Shown here: positions 48,508 through 57,647 of the stretch, in pieces | How the letters are laid out: each line of letters starts with the position of its first letter | Numbering within the stretch: position 1 is the first letter of the stretch | Assembly: GCA_002083405.1 (NCBI GenBank) | Contig: LVWT01000049.1 | Location: 62,001 to 126,000 of the forward strand | DNA from: Nitrospira sp. SG-bin2 | GTDB taxonomy: Bacteria; Nitrospirota; Nitrospiria; Nitrospirales; Nitrospiraceae | Direction: 5' to 3' | Length of the DNA: 64,000 bases | The notes under the pieces: generated by a model | Told to the model about the DNA's origin: nothing | Database searches by the model: none | What the model saw: the letters and a program-made list of their open reading frames with translations, nothing else | Made by a program: the position numbers and the translations under genes

Positions 48508-49377
48508 ATGCCACGCCTTGCGCTACTTCTGACGACCCTGATCTGGGGCGCCACGTTTCCCGCTACCAAGGCAGCGCTTGAGCAAATCCCTCCACTCTCC
48601 TTCACATTTTTGAGATTTTTGTTGGGCGCCGCCCTCGTCGGGATCTGGTTTCTGCTGATGAGGCGGCCGCTCGCTCGCGGTCGCGAGGTGTTGGTGGCCA
48701 GCGCGGTGACCACCGTGTTTCTCTTTCTCGGCTACACGCTTCAAACCGTCGGTCTTCAGTACACCAGCGCATCGAATTCCGCTTTTCTGACGGCGTTGTA
48801 TGTGATTTTTGTGCCCTTGATTCTCAGGCGATTCGATGGCCGTTCGCTGCTTGCGACGGCGATCGCCGTGATCGGGCTGTGGTTGCTGGTCAAGCCCAGC
48901 GCAGGCATGAACATCGGCGATCTCCTGACGCTGGGGTGCGCCGCGGCGTTTGCAGGACACATTGTTTGCCTGGAACGGTTCACCCGCGCGTTTGATGCGC
49001 CGTCCCTGTTGGCCTGGCAGATGGCCGCCATGACGCTGCTCTTTGTTCCCATCACATGGTGGGAACAGGCTCCGGCGAGCGCGTTTGCACCGACCGCGGT
49101 GCTGCTGATCGGGCTGCTTGTCACCGGTGTATTAGCCACCGGCGCCTTTGCGGTGCAGATGTGGGTGCAACAGGTGGTTCCGGCTCAACAAGTGGCGCTG
49201 GTCTTTGCTTCAGAGCCGGCCTATGCCGCCTGGCTCTCATGGTATTTTTTGGGAGAAACGCTGGATCTCCAGGGGTGGATCGGCAGCGCGCTGATTTTAT
49301 CGGCGGTGATCATCGGAGCGCTTCAAGGCCGGACACAGCTGCCACCCCCTTCATCCGGAGCCGTTCAGCCGGCCTGA
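48508..49377 (+). CDS. EamA/DMT-family transporter
   Basis: The 289-residue inner-membrane protein has ten predicted helices in two EamA repeats. It begins MPRLALLLTTLIWGATFPATKAALEQIPPLSFTFLRFLLGA, the classic EamA start, and the second repeat contains LVTGVLATGAFAVQMWVQQ and ASEPAYAAWLSWYFLGETL. Members export amino acids or other metabolites. Substrate cannot be read from sequence. Tandem CAGCACT words (about 48472-48500) lie just upstream of the ATG. Confidence 0.88.
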   Translation: MPRLALLLTTLIWGATFPATKAALEQIPPLSFTFLRFLLGAALVGIWFLLMRRPLARGREVLVASAVTTVFLFLGYTLQTVGLQYTSASNSAFLTALYVIFVPLILRRFDGRSLLATAIAVIGLWLLVKPSAGMNIGDLLTLGCAAAFAGHIVCLERFTRAFDAPSLLAWQMAAMTLLFVPITWWEQAPASAFAPTAVLLIGLLVTGVLATGAFAVQMWVQQVVPAQQVALVFASEPAYAAWLSWYFLGETLDLQGWIGSALILSAVIIGALQGRTQLPPPSSGAVQPA

Positions 49378-49492
49378 CGCAAGCAGATGAAGACGGTTAA
49401 CATTGATAGGATGAAGTCCTGAAGGGGAAGAGAGGTCCACTTCTTCGCTCAGCCGTAAGCTGAATCTGGGCCTTCCCAATGCAAGGAGTACC

Positions 49493-49963
49493 ATGGCGCA
49501 AAAGTTTGGAAACGGTCGTTGGGTCCATGAAGGGTTTCTGGACAATCGAGTTGAAGGGACCGTCGTCGGTCGCATCGTCTTTGCCGCGATCGGACCGGTG
49601 GATTTTTATCTGCGAGGTAATTTCAAGACAGATATCGCAGGCGAGGTGATCCGGTTTCGCAATGGCCGGTTTGAAGACGAGGACATGGCTGCACAGGTGA
49701 TCGGCGATATGGAGAATCCGCAGATTGGGACGGTCAATCTAATCTCATTCGATCCACATCCGAATCTCACGCCGCATCCCTATGTGGAATGGTTCTCGCT
49801 GAGAAACAATCACTATCGGTTTGAGCTCAATCCCGGCGAAGCCTGGATCGTGCCGACGGCGGAGCGTGAAGAGATCGATGGGGAAAGCCGGAGGATACGC
49901 GACCGGTCGGCCGTTCAGTCGTCTGAACGGCCGGCGGCCAATGATGAACCGGAGTGGGTGTAA
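49493..49963 (+). CDS. Conserved hypothetical protein
   Basis: I do not recognise this 156-residue soluble protein. It starts MAQKFGNGRWVHEGFLDNRVEGTVVGRIVFAAIG and looks beta-rich (VDFYLRGNFKTDIAGEVIRFRNGRF), ending in a charged tail. CAAGGAGTACC is a clear Shine-Dalgarno. It converges on the desaturase gene, 8 bp apart. The good ribosome site and coding composition support a real gene. Confidence 0.65.
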   Translation: MAQKFGNGRWVHEGFLDNRVEGTVVGRIVFAAIGPVDFYLRGNFKTDIAGEVIRFRNGRFEDEDMAAQVIGDMENPQIGTVNLISFDPHPNLTPHPYVEWFSLRNNHYRFELNPGEAWIVPTAEREEIDGESRRIRDRSAVQSSERPAANDEPEWV

Positions 49964-49971
49964 CTGAATGT

Positions 49972-51012
49972 TTAGGCCGGGATTTCCTCAGTCTGGGCCG
50001 GAACCGGAATCTTGATCTCAAGCGGCCGCTTAAGAGCGCCGAGATCCGTATCTTGCTTGCTCTTGCCGTCCCGCACATACTCAGGCACATCCCGAATATC
50101 CCAGATGAGCCCCAGCCGCTCCAGCAGCTTCAGGCCATAGTAGGTCATGTCGATTTCCCACCAATAGAATCCCTGTCTGGTAGAGGCGGGGTAGTAGTGG
50201 TGATTGTTGTGCCAGCCTTCTCCCATGGTGATGAGGGCAAGGAAGAAATTGTTGCGGCTGTCGTCGCCGGTCTCATAGCGCTGCGATCCATACACATGCG
50301 ACAGCGAATTGATCGTGAACGTGCCGTGCGCGAGCGCAACGGTCGAGATAAAGAACCCCCAAATCAGCATCTGGGGTCCGTTGGTGCCGAGGTCGGGAGC
50401 CTTGGCTTCGAGCAGCATGCCTAACCCGAACATGGCGAATCCGGTGATGATCGGGATGAGGACGTCAAAACGATCGAGAAACCGCAGCTCCGGAAACTTT
50501 AAAAAATCGGTGATGCCCTTGAACCGCGGCGCATAGTGCGTTTGCGACATAATCCAGCCCATGTGCGACCAGAGAAATCCTCCCTGGCGCGGGGAGTGCA
50601 CGTCGTCCGGCGTATCGGAGGCGATATGGTGATGGCGATGATGGCTGGCCCACCAGATGGGGCCGCGTTGCGCGCACATGCCGCCGAAGATTGCAAAGGC
50701 AAACTGGACGGTACGGGAGGTCTTGAATGTGCGGTGTGAAAAATACCGGTGGTACCAACCGGTGATGACGAACATCCGGGCGAAATAAAACGCAACGGCC
50801 ACGGCAACAGCGGTCCAGCTCCATCCAACCCAGAAGACTCCAAAGCACATGAGATGGACCGCGATGAAGGGAATGCTGCGGACCCAGTCCACCTTGGGTG
50901 GGCCGTCCAATTTCATATTCTCCAGGCCCGCCCAGGCATCGAACCAGCGGAGGAGCGCGTAGAAACGGTCTTGGCCGGGGGGCGACGGGGGCATAGACTG
51001 CATGACAGACAT
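49972..51012 (-). CDS. Acyl-CoA / fatty-acid delta-9 desaturase
   Basis: The 346-residue membrane di-iron desaturase has the three histidine boxes: HRYFSHRTFKTSR, HHRHHH and EGWHNNHHYYP. Hydrophobic segments lie at about 45-90 and 170-230. It would introduce a cis double bond into acyl chains and so adjust membrane fluidity. GGAGGT precedes the ATG at 51012; an in-frame ATG at 51003 is weaker. It is transcribed divergently from hemE. Confidence 0.9.
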   Translation of the reverse strand: MSVMQSMPPSPPGQDRFYALLRWFDAWAGLENMKLDGPPKVDWVRSIPFIAVHLMCFGVFWVGWSWTAVAVAVAFYFARMFVITGWYHRYFSHRTFKTSRTVQFAFAIFGGMCAQRGPIWWASHHRHHHIASDTPDDVHSPRQGGFLWSHMGWIMSQTHYAPRFKGITDFLKFPELRFLDRFDVLIPIITGFAMFGLGMLLEAKAPDLGTNGPQMLIWGFFISTVALAHGTFTINSLSHVYGSQRYETGDDSRNNFFLALITMGEGWHNNHHYYPASTRQGFYWWEIDMTYYGLKLLERLGLIWDIRDVPEYVRDGKSKQDTDLGALKRPLEIKIPVPAQTEEIPA

Positions 51013-51322
51013 TCGATTACCTCCAGGGTCAGAGATCGGCGATCCAGTGCACAAGGGAATAACGCGCCGGTGTCTCGATGAATAGTCTCGCGGCGCTTGT
51101 TTGGTGAAGAAGAAGGAAGGCCGCAGAGGAGGACTCACTGCACCGGTATGGGATGCATGGTCCGGCTATATGATAGGCACTCATTATACACATAACGCAA
51201 AAGAAAGTGAAACCGGCTTTTCCTGCATGATCCGGAGCCCAGCATCATTCTACCGGAATAGGCCGGGCTGTCTATCATTTGTCCGAGTTTGCCATGCGCC
51301 AAAACGGCCGGCCACTCAAAAT

Positions 51323-51352
51323 TTGACAGTCTTGCCCGCGCGTCTCTAGAAT
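51323..51352 (+). promoter_or_regulatory. Sigma-70-type promoter overlapping the annotated hemE start
   Basis: TTGACA at 51323-51328 (perfect -35), an 18-bp spacer and TAGAAT at 51347-51352. The -10 overlaps the first ATG (51351), so transcription would begin near 51359-51360, at the second ATG. This argues for initiation at 51360 on a leaderless transcript. Confidence 0.5.
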
Positions 51353-51359
51353 GCCGTTC

Positions 51360-52388
51360 ATGCTGAACGACCGTTTTCTCAGAGCCTGCCGGCGTGAGCC
51401 GGTTGACTGTACGCCGGTCTGGTTTATGCGCCAAGCCGGGCGCTATATGGCCGAATATCGGACGTTACGCGCCAAGCACGCGATTCTTGAAATGTGCAAG
51501 ACGCCCGAGTTGGCGGCCCAGGTCACGCTCCAGCCGATCGACCGGTTTCCGCTGGATGCCGCCATCATTTTTGCCGACATTCTCCTCCCGTTGGAGCCCA
51601 TGGGGATTAGTCTGGAGTTTGCCCAGGGTGAAGGTCCGGTGATTCATAATCCGGTCCGCGATCGTGCGGCGGTCGACCGGCTCAAGGTGGTGGATGGCGA
51701 TGAGTTGGAATATGTTGCCGAAGCGATCAGACAGGCCCGGCGCGCGCTCAATGGGCGAGTGCCTTTGATCGGGTTTGCCGGCGCGCCGTTCACGCTGGCC
51801 AGCTATGCGATCGAGGGCGGCGGGTCGCGCAACTATTTGCACACGAAACAGATGATGTATGGAGATCCGACTGCGTGGCATGCGCTGATGGACAAGTTCG
51901 CGCGGGTCATCACCAGCTATCTCAAGCGGCAAATCAAGGCAGGGGCGCAGGCGATTCAACTCTTTGACAGCTGGATCGGCTGTCTCTCGGCAGGCGACTA
52001 TGCGGAATATGTGAAGCCGCATGTGCAGAAGATTTTTGACGCACTCAAGCATGACGGTGTGCCGCTGATTCATTTCGGCACCGGCACGACGGCCATTCTC
52101 GGACAAATGCGAGAAGCAGGGGGCGACGTGATCGGGATCGACTGGCGGGTTCATCTTGATGAAGCCTGGGCGATGGTCGGACACGATCGCGCTGTGCAGG
52201 GGAACCTGGACCCCCTCGTGTTATTTGCTCCGCTTCACGAAATCGAACGCCGGGTCGAGGATATTTTACGGCGCGCCGGCGGGCGCGCGGGCCACATCTT
52301 CAATCTTGGACACGGAATCCTGCCGACAACGCCGGTCGATCACGTTGCCGCGACGATCGATATGGTGCATAAGCTCAGCCAGCGTTAG
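51360..52388 (+). CDS. hemE: Uroporphyrinogen decarboxylase
   Basis: This enzyme of about 342 residues makes coproporphyrinogen III in haem synthesis. It shows LNDRFLRACRREPVDCTPVWFMRQAGRYM (the HemE N-terminal signature), IIFADILLPLEPMGISLEF, GFAGAPFTLASYAIEGGGS (second signature) and FNLGHGILPTTPVDHV. I prefer ATG 51360 over ATG 51351, because the latter lies inside the promoter -10 and neither has a Shine-Dalgarno. It heads a run of three haem genes, separated from hemH by a word-type repeat. Confidence 0.92.
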   Translation: MLNDRFLRACRREPVDCTPVWFMRQAGRYMAEYRTLRAKHAILEMCKTPELAAQVTLQPIDRFPLDAAIIFADILLPLEPMGISLEFAQGEGPVIHNPVRDRAAVDRLKVVDGDELEYVAEAIRQARRALNGRVPLIGFAGAPFTLASYAIEGGGSRNYLHTKQMMYGDPTAWHALMDKFARVITSYLKRQIKAGAQAIQLFDSWIGCLSAGDYAEYVKPHVQKIFDALKHDGVPLIHFGTGTTAILGQMREAGGDVIGIDWRVHLDEAWAMVGHDRAVQGNLDPLVLFAPLHEIERRVEDILRRAGGRAGHIFNLGHGILPTTPVDHVAATIDMVHKLSQR

Positions 52389-52390
52389 GG

Positions 52391-52557
52391 AACGTGAAGC
52401 GTCACTCGTGAAGCGTATCTCGTCATACAGGATACAGGTTGCGGGTTTCTGGTTCCGTGTTGGGTGAGAGGCGTTGGTCCAACGGCAAGCTCGAAACGTG
52501 AAACTTTCAGTCCAAAACTGCTTTCGCTTCCTGCACTTTACGAGATACGAGATGCGA
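52391..52557. repeat. Word-type hairpin between hemE and hemH
   Basis: ACGTGAAGCG and CTCGTGAAGCGTATCTCGT (52393-52421) on the left are answered by TTACGAGATACGAGATGCG near 52538-52556, with AACGTGAAACTTTC in the middle. The words are the same as those of 23401-23486. It starts 3 bp after the hemE stop. Confidence 0.6.
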
Positions 52558-52570
52558 ACGACGAGGAACG

Positions 52571-53521
52571 ATGTCTGAGCGAACGCATCCCACCGCAATT
52601 CTGCTGATGGCCATGGGTGGCCCGGATTGTTTGGAGAACGTCGAGCCTTTTCTGCTTGATGTGCGCGGAGGCCGGCCGACGCCGCCTGAACTCGTGGCGG
52701 AGATTCGGGAGCGGTACCGTGCGACCGGCGGGAAGTCGCCCGCTGTCGGCATCACTCAGAGCATGGCCAGGACGCTGGAACGGCGGCTGAACGAGTCCGG
52801 GGCCGATCGATACCGTGTCTATGTCGGGTTGCGGCATTGGCATCCGTTTATCAAGGAGACCTATGCCGAGTTGCTGAAGGCAGATCCGGACCATGTGATC
52901 GGTATGTGCATGGCGCCGCAGCAGTCTTCGCTGAGCACCGGCGCTTACCGGAAAAAAGTCGAAGAAGCGCGCGCGGCTTTTCAGAGCGCGGTCCCAGTCA
53001 GTTATGTCGGCAGCTGGCATACCCATCCCGGACTGATTGCGGCAATCGTCGAGCGCATCAAGCAGGCGCTCTTGAAATTTCCGGCCGACGTGCGGGCCTC
53101 TGTGCCGGTGTTGTTTACGGCGCACAGTTTGCCGGAACGAATTGTGGCGATGAAGGATCCCTATCCCGAAGAAGTGAAAGGCACCATCGAAGCCGTGACG
53201 GCGCTATTGGGACAGCAGCCGACGACGTTTGCGTATCAGAGCCAAGGGCGGTCGAGCGAGCCGTGGCTTGGCCCGACTGTGGAGTCAAAGCTGGACGCGT
53301 TGGGTCTGGAAGGGCACCGGCATGTGCTTGTCGCGCCGATCGGATTTATCTGCGACCATGTGGAAACACTCTTCGATATCGATATCGAATTAAAGCAGCG
53401 GGCTGCCGCGCAAGGGATGCAGCTTGAACGGATGGCCATGCTGAACGACCAGCCGGCCTTGGTCGAAACTCTGCTGGATATCGTGGCTGCGCACGAATCA
53501 TCCCTCTGTCTCCAGTCGTGA
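52571..53521 (+). CDS. hemH: Ferrochelatase
   Basis: The 316-residue enzyme inserts ferrous iron into a porphyrin. It contains AILLMAMGGPDCLENVEPFL, GLRHWHPFIKETYAEL, SYVGSWHTHPGLI, FTAHSLPERI (conserved His region), a YQSQGRSSEPWLGPTVE segment and APIGFICDHVETLFDIDIEL with the active-site Glu. This form is closest to the coproporphyrin/ferrochelatase family with a short N-terminus. Its stop overlaps the hemY start (GTGA), so the two are coupled. Confidence 0.9.
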   Translation: MSERTHPTAILLMAMGGPDCLENVEPFLLDVRGGRPTPPELVAEIRERYRATGGKSPAVGITQSMARTLERRLNESGADRYRVYVGLRHWHPFIKETYAELLKADPDHVIGMCMAPQQSSLSTGAYRKKVEEARAAFQSAVPVSYVGSWHTHPGLIAAIVERIKQALLKFPADVRASVPVLFTAHSLPERIVAMKDPYPEEVKGTIEAVTALLGQQPTTFAYQSQGRSSEPWLGPTVESKLDALGLEGHRHVLVAPIGFICDHVETLFDIDIELKQRAAAQGMQLERMAMLNDQPALVETLLDIVAAHESSLCLQS

Positions 53522-54969
53522 ATCAACCTCGTACAGTGGTCATCGTCGGCGGCGGGATTTCCGGCCTTGCCACCGCGTTTGCCTTGCAGGAGCAGGCGGC
53601 GGCAAGCGGCCTGCCCATCCGCTGCACCGTCCTCGAATCCGGATCGACATGGGGCGGGAAGATCGTGACCCACCGGGTCGGCGATCTGGTCACCGAGGCC
53701 GGGCCCGATTCCTTCCTCTCCCAGAAACCAGCCGGTCTTGCGCTTTGTGCGAAGCTGGGGCTGAGCGAGCAGCTGATCAATACCAATGTCACAGGCAAAA
53801 AGGCATTTGTATTGCGCGGCGGGCAGCTTCACGAATTACCTGAAGGACTGGTTTCATTTGTGCCGAAGGAATTGGGGCCGTTTCTCCGCAGCGGGCTGCT
53901 GAGTTGGACAGGCCTGGCGCGTATGGGCTGCGATGTCCTTCTACCGCGGGGTTCCTCAGAGGGCGATGAGTCGTTGGCCTCTTTTTTCAGGAGGCGGTTC
54001 GGGGCGCAAGTGTTCGAACGCGTGCTGGAGCCTCTCATGGCGGGAATCTACGCCGGCGATGCCGAGCAGATGAGTGTGAAAGCCACGTTCCCCAGATTTG
54101 TTGAGCTCGAACAAGAGCACGGCAGCATCATTCGTGGAATGATGGCTGTCAAACGGCAAGCGGCATCCATGCCGCCGGGCGGTTCATCGCGCACCATGTT
54201 CGTCAGTCTGAAAAACGGGCTGAGTGATCTGGTGGAGGCGTTGACGGCGCGATTGGCTCAGCAGGGCACAGAGCTTCGGCTAGGGGGGCGGGTCGATGCC
54301 ATGCGAGTACGGTCGCACCAACCGGGTCGCTGGATGTACGACCTGATTCTACAGGACGGATCGGCGCTCTCTGCAGAAAGCCTGGTGCTGGCGACGCCCG
54401 CCTATGTGTCGGCGGAACTGTTACGCCCGTTGACGCCGATTGCCGGCGGGTTGCTGGAGACCATTCCCTATGCCTCGACGGCCACGATTGCGATGGCCTA
54501 TCCGGCCAACCGGGTGGCGGGGGCTGTCGAAGGATTTGGGTTTATCGTTCCTCGAAAAGAGGGGCGCGATTTGATTGCCGCTACCTGGACCTCCCTCAAA
54601 TGGCCGCATCGCGCTCCGTCGGATCGCCTGTTGGTTCGCTGTTATGTCGGCGGGGTGGGGAGGGAGGCCATTCTTCAGTCGGACGACGACGAGTTGATCG
54701 CCCGGGTCCGTGCGGAACTCTCAACGCTGTGTGGAATCACGGCGGAACCGAGTTACGTCGAAGTGAATCGCTGGTGGAAGGCGATGCCGCAATACACGCT
54801 GGGGCATCTGAGCCGTCTGGTACAAATCGACGCGGCCCTCAGTCGATATCCCGGATTGGTCCTGACCGGCGCGGGCTATCGAGGCGTGGGCATTCCTGAT
54901 TGCATTCGCGACGGTGCGGTTGCTGCCGGAAAAGTCATGGGCTATCTCACAGGCCAACCAGCCCATTGA
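53518..54969 (+). CDS. hemY: Oxygen-dependent protoporphyrinogen/coproporphyrinogen oxidase
   Basis: The 483-residue FAD enzyme begins TVVIVGGGISGLATAFALQEQA, with VLESGSTWGGKIVT and EAGPDSFLSQKP. An LEPLMAGIYAGDAEQMSVKATFPRF segment and a C-terminal FAD motif LVLTGAGYRGVGIPDCIRDG confirm the HemY family. It starts with GTG overlapping the hemH stop. Whether the route is protoporphyrin- or coproporphyrin-dependent cannot be decided without hemQ, which is not in this window. Confidence 0.9.
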   Translation: MNQPRTVVIVGGGISGLATAFALQEQAAASGLPIRCTVLESGSTWGGKIVTHRVGDLVTEAGPDSFLSQKPAGLALCAKLGLSEQLINTNVTGKKAFVLRGGQLHELPEGLVSFVPKELGPFLRSGLLSWTGLARMGCDVLLPRGSSEGDESLASFFRRRFGAQVFERVLEPLMAGIYAGDAEQMSVKATFPRFVELEQEHGSIIRGMMAVKRQAASMPPGGSSRTMFVSLKNGLSDLVEALTARLAQQGTELRLGGRVDAMRVRSHQPGRWMYDLILQDGSALSAESLVLATPAYVSAELLRPLTPIAGGLLETIPYASTATIAMAYPANRVAGAVEGFGFIVPRKEGRDLIAATWTSLKWPHRAPSDRLLVRCYVGGVGREAILQSDDDELIARVRAELSTLCGITAEPSYVEVNRWWKAMPQYTLGHLSRLVQIDAALSRYPGLVLTGAGYRGVGIPDCIRDGAVAAGKVMGYLTGQPAH

Positions 54970-55000
54970 AGCGTTCCGTAGTGTTCTGCGCGGATCATCT

Positions 55001-55154
55001 TAGCCCGCATTATTCGTGGCAGTTCGTCACGAAATCGCCAAGCCGCGTCGTGAGACCGGCGCGCGGAGTCCGATGGGCGAGCCCGCCGCCGGCAGGTTCG
55101 TCGGAACAGTCGATCGGCGATAGCAGTAGAAGTGTTTATGAATAATGCGGGTTA
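55001..55154. repeat. Second dispersed element with CCCGCATTATTC end (copy 2, inverted)
   Basis: It begins TAGCCCGCATTATTCGTGG and ends TTATGAATAATGCGGGTTA. Relative to copy 1 (37857-38050) it is inverted and about 40 bp shorter. The final TTA is the stop codon (TAA) of the minus-strand reductase gene at 55152. Confidence 0.75.
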
Positions 55155-55892
55155 GGGAAGAACAATGGTCTGTTCCGGATAGCCGAGTTCTTTGAGTGTC
55201 GTTTCGAGAGCATCGACCATCTGCGGGGGACCGCAGAGGAAAATGCAGGTGTCGGAACCGGGAGCCGGAAGATGCCGGCGAAGAATGTCGGCCGTGACCC
55301 GTCCTGTTCCTTCCGGCCATCCGGGAGGCGGTTGTTCCAGCACATGATGGCAGTGGAAGTTCGGGTATTCCCGCACAGCCTGCCGCCATTCCTCTCTCAG
55401 AATAATGTCCGCTTCGGTTTTATTGGCAAAAATCAGAAAGAGTTCCGCATCGATTCGCTTGGTGAGAATCCAGCGGATGATGGCAATCATCGGGGTGATG
55501 CCGGTGCCTCCCGCCACAAATCCCACACGTTTGGCCATTCCATCTACCCAATGGCCGCCCTGGTTCGGCCCGCTTATCAGCACCGTATCGCCGATCCGTT
55601 GATCGTGCAGGTATGCGGAGATGACGCCGGTTGCATAGCGTTTCACGGTGAGGTCAAAAAATCCGGTAACCCCGGGCAGTGAGGAAGGTGTGTAGGCCCG
55701 CTTGACCGATTTGCCGGCGATTGTGGCATGGACATACAGAAAGTCGCCGGGCAGCATGTCCAGTGTCGCGTCGGCGGGCAGTTCGAACCGGAAGGTCTTG
55801 GTGTCGTGCGTGTCAGGCTCGATAGCCGTGATCTTGTACGGACTCGGGGTCTTGGTCTTGATACGGGTGACGGCATCCATAATAGGTGGCAC
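55152..55892 (-). CDS. FAD-dependent NAD(P)H oxidoreductase (ferredoxin reductase type)
   Basis: The 246-residue flavoprotein has the ferredoxin-NADP reductase fold. An FAD domain shows VKRAYTPSSLPG (the RxYS/T motif) and AVTRYATGVISAYLHDQRIGDTVLISGP-like strands. The NAD domain contains GFVAGGTGITPMIAIIRWIL and CIFLCGPPQMVDALETTL. It lacks an iron-sulfur domain, so it likely passes electrons to a separate acceptor. It converges on hemY; a repeat supplies its stop codon. The start is GTG 55892, with ATG 55880 the alternative; neither has a good Shine-Dalgarno. Confidence 0.82.
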   Translation of the reverse strand: MPPIMDAVTRIKTKTPSPYKITAIEPDTHDTKTFRFELPADATLDMLPGDFLYVHATIAGKSVKRAYTPSSLPGVTGFFDLTVKRYATGVISAYLHDQRIGDTVLISGPNQGGHWVDGMAKRVGFVAGGTGITPMIAIIRWILTKRIDAELFLIFANKTEADIILREEWRQAVREYPNFHCHHVLEQPPPGWPEGTGRVTADILRRHLPAPGSDTCIFLCGPPQMVDALETTLKELGYPEQTIVLP

Positions 55893-56174
55893 ATTTTACG
55901 AGGTTGCGTGGAGCGCACGCAATGGAGGACTTTCCAGCAGGAACTCGTTTGCATTGAGAATCTCCGATGTATCCAATGGGGCAGGTGTCGTTTATCGATT
56001 CATCTTAGGCGCGGAGGACCAGTGTTTCACGCATGCGGGTGGGGAGCGGTGACGGAAGGCCCTACGCTGGTCATAACGGCGATGGGTTTCCGCACACATC
56101 CCCTTGTTCTCTCAAGACACCAGCTCTTATAGTATGACCGTGGACCGATCTCCTGAAGAAGAATTGAGCTGATT

Positions 56175-56591
56175 ATGCAATCGATGGATGGAAAACTAGT
56201 CATTTCCGATGTCAGCGGTCCGTTTCGCGAGCCGCGAGAGCCGGTCTTTTCGTACGACTATTCGATCCAGCGCTCGACCTGGTCGACGCCGCACGGCGTG
56301 CGCGTAAAGATCTCGATCCCGGACGAGCTGGACGTGCTGAAAGCGCGGCTCCTGGGTCCATCTACGGGATCTCCCGGTCAGCAGCTGATGACCAATAAGA
56401 TTCTTTCACGAACGATTGCCGATTGGAAAGTCCGGATCGCCGAGGCCGAAGGGATGTTAGCCGCGAGGCGCGACGTGATGGTGGCGCCGTTTGTCGGTCC
56501 GTTGGCGAATTTATTTGTGAAACTTGAAGGGTTGTTTGAGGCAGACCAGGCTGCGATTCGGGAGGATATCCGGAAGCGGGTCGGAATTTAG
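56175..56591 (+). CDS. Conserved hypothetical protein
   Basis: The 138-residue protein begins MQSMDGKLVISDVSGPFREPREPVFSYDY. It has a beta-rich N-terminal half and a helical C-terminal half (TIADWKVRIAEAEGMLAARRDVMV and LFEADQAAIREDIRKRVGI). No family was recognised. AAGAAGAATTGAG lies upstream. It is isolated, converging on the Sel1-repeat gene. Confidence 0.6.
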   Translation: MQSMDGKLVISDVSGPFREPREPVFSYDYSIQRSTWSTPHGVRVKISIPDELDVLKARLLGPSTGSPGQQLMTNKILSRTIADWKVRIAEAEGMLAARRDVMVAPFVGPLANLFVKLEGLFEADQAAIREDIRKRVGI

Positions 56592-56636
56592 CTGCGCATC
56601 GCTCCTCTCGCGTTCCGATGTGATTGGCGTTTCTTC

Positions 56637-57521
56637 TCAATGAGAGGCAAAGGCCTGCGGGTCGCGAACGACGGTTGCGGTTGGACGGTTTCCTAGACTC
56701 ACAAGCACGTGGCGGGCTGCTGTCACCTCATGCTCAGTAGCCTGCGTCAGCCAGCGCCGGGCTTGGTCTTTATCCTTCGGTACTCCGCGCCCAAACGCAT
56801 ACATGACTCCCAGTACGTGCATCGCTTCTCCGTTGCCGTCTTCTGCCAGGCGTCGGAGCCCGTCAAAGGCTTTCCTGTACCAATGCACAGATTCCGGTGC
56901 CTCTAGCCCATCCTGCTTTGCGTAAAAACGGCCGAGGCGATACTGGGCAAATGCATCGCCCTGTTCGGCGAGGCGGATATCAGGGTTCGAACTGGGTGCT
57001 GGCGATTCGACTGCGTGCTTCGCTACCGATGCATATTCTTGTGGAGGTGCCGGAGGCGGCATAGTCGGAACTATGGGACTGCTGGCGACACTAGGGGAAG
57101 TGGCAGGAGGATTGACAGAAGGATTGGATGGAGTGACTTTTGATGCGTGAGCTGTGCCGGGCGGTGTGGCCGACCGCTTGGCAATCGGGGCAGGTGTAGA
57201 CTTGGAGCTCTGTGGCTGAAGTAAGCGTGCACTCGGTGATACCTTCGTCACGGGGAGCGCACTCTGAGAAGGAGGGACCGGTGCTGCAGCAACAGATGGT
57301 CCCGGTGGGTTACAGTTCTCTTGGATTGCTGAAGAGAGCTCCGGGCCGGTACCGACTCGGCAGTCTGTGTTGTGATTTGATGGGGCGCGCCACGCGGTGA
57401 TTGCCGAGGCGCCCCAGATCACCGCGATGAGGACAAAGGACCAACGCATCAATCGACGTCTGAACATCTGTCGATCGCTGGGAGGTACCTGTACGAGTCC
57501 AGGATAACCTTGCTTGGCCAT
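56637..57521 (-). CDS. Membrane-anchored Sel1-repeat protein
   Basis: The 294-residue protein has one N-terminal membrane segment (WSFVLIAVIWGASAITAW, about 27-44). A long Ser/Pro/Ala-rich periplasmic linker (about 70-175) follows. Then come Sel1/TPR-like repeats: AFAQYRLGRFYAKQDGLEAPESVHWYRKAFDG and EAMHVLGVMYAFGRGVPKDKDQARRWL. Sel1 repeats mediate protein-protein contacts in envelope processes. The partner is unknown. Confidence 0.75.
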   Translation of the reverse strand: MAKQGYPGLVQVPPSDRQMFRRRLMRWSFVLIAVIWGASAITAWRAPSNHNTDCRVGTGPELSSAIQENCNPPGPSVAAAPVPPSQSALPVTKVSPSARLLQPQSSKSTPAPIAKRSATPPGTAHASKVTPSNPSVNPPATSPSVASSPIVPTMPPPAPPQEYASVAKHAVESPAPSSNPDIRLAEQGDAFAQYRLGRFYAKQDGLEAPESVHWYRKAFDGLRRLAEDGNGEAMHVLGVMYAFGRGVPKDKDQARRWLTQATEHEVTAARHVLVSLGNRPTATVVRDPQAFASH

Positions 57522-57647
57522 ATCGTATAGTCACAGGATTGTTAGAAGGAAGTATATCAGGTTATTCAAGTGCTGTCTTGCGCTTGAAAGCCAAGCCGAT
57601 AGGCCGTGCCATGGTGGACAAGAAATGCACGTCCAGGCGAGTGTGGC

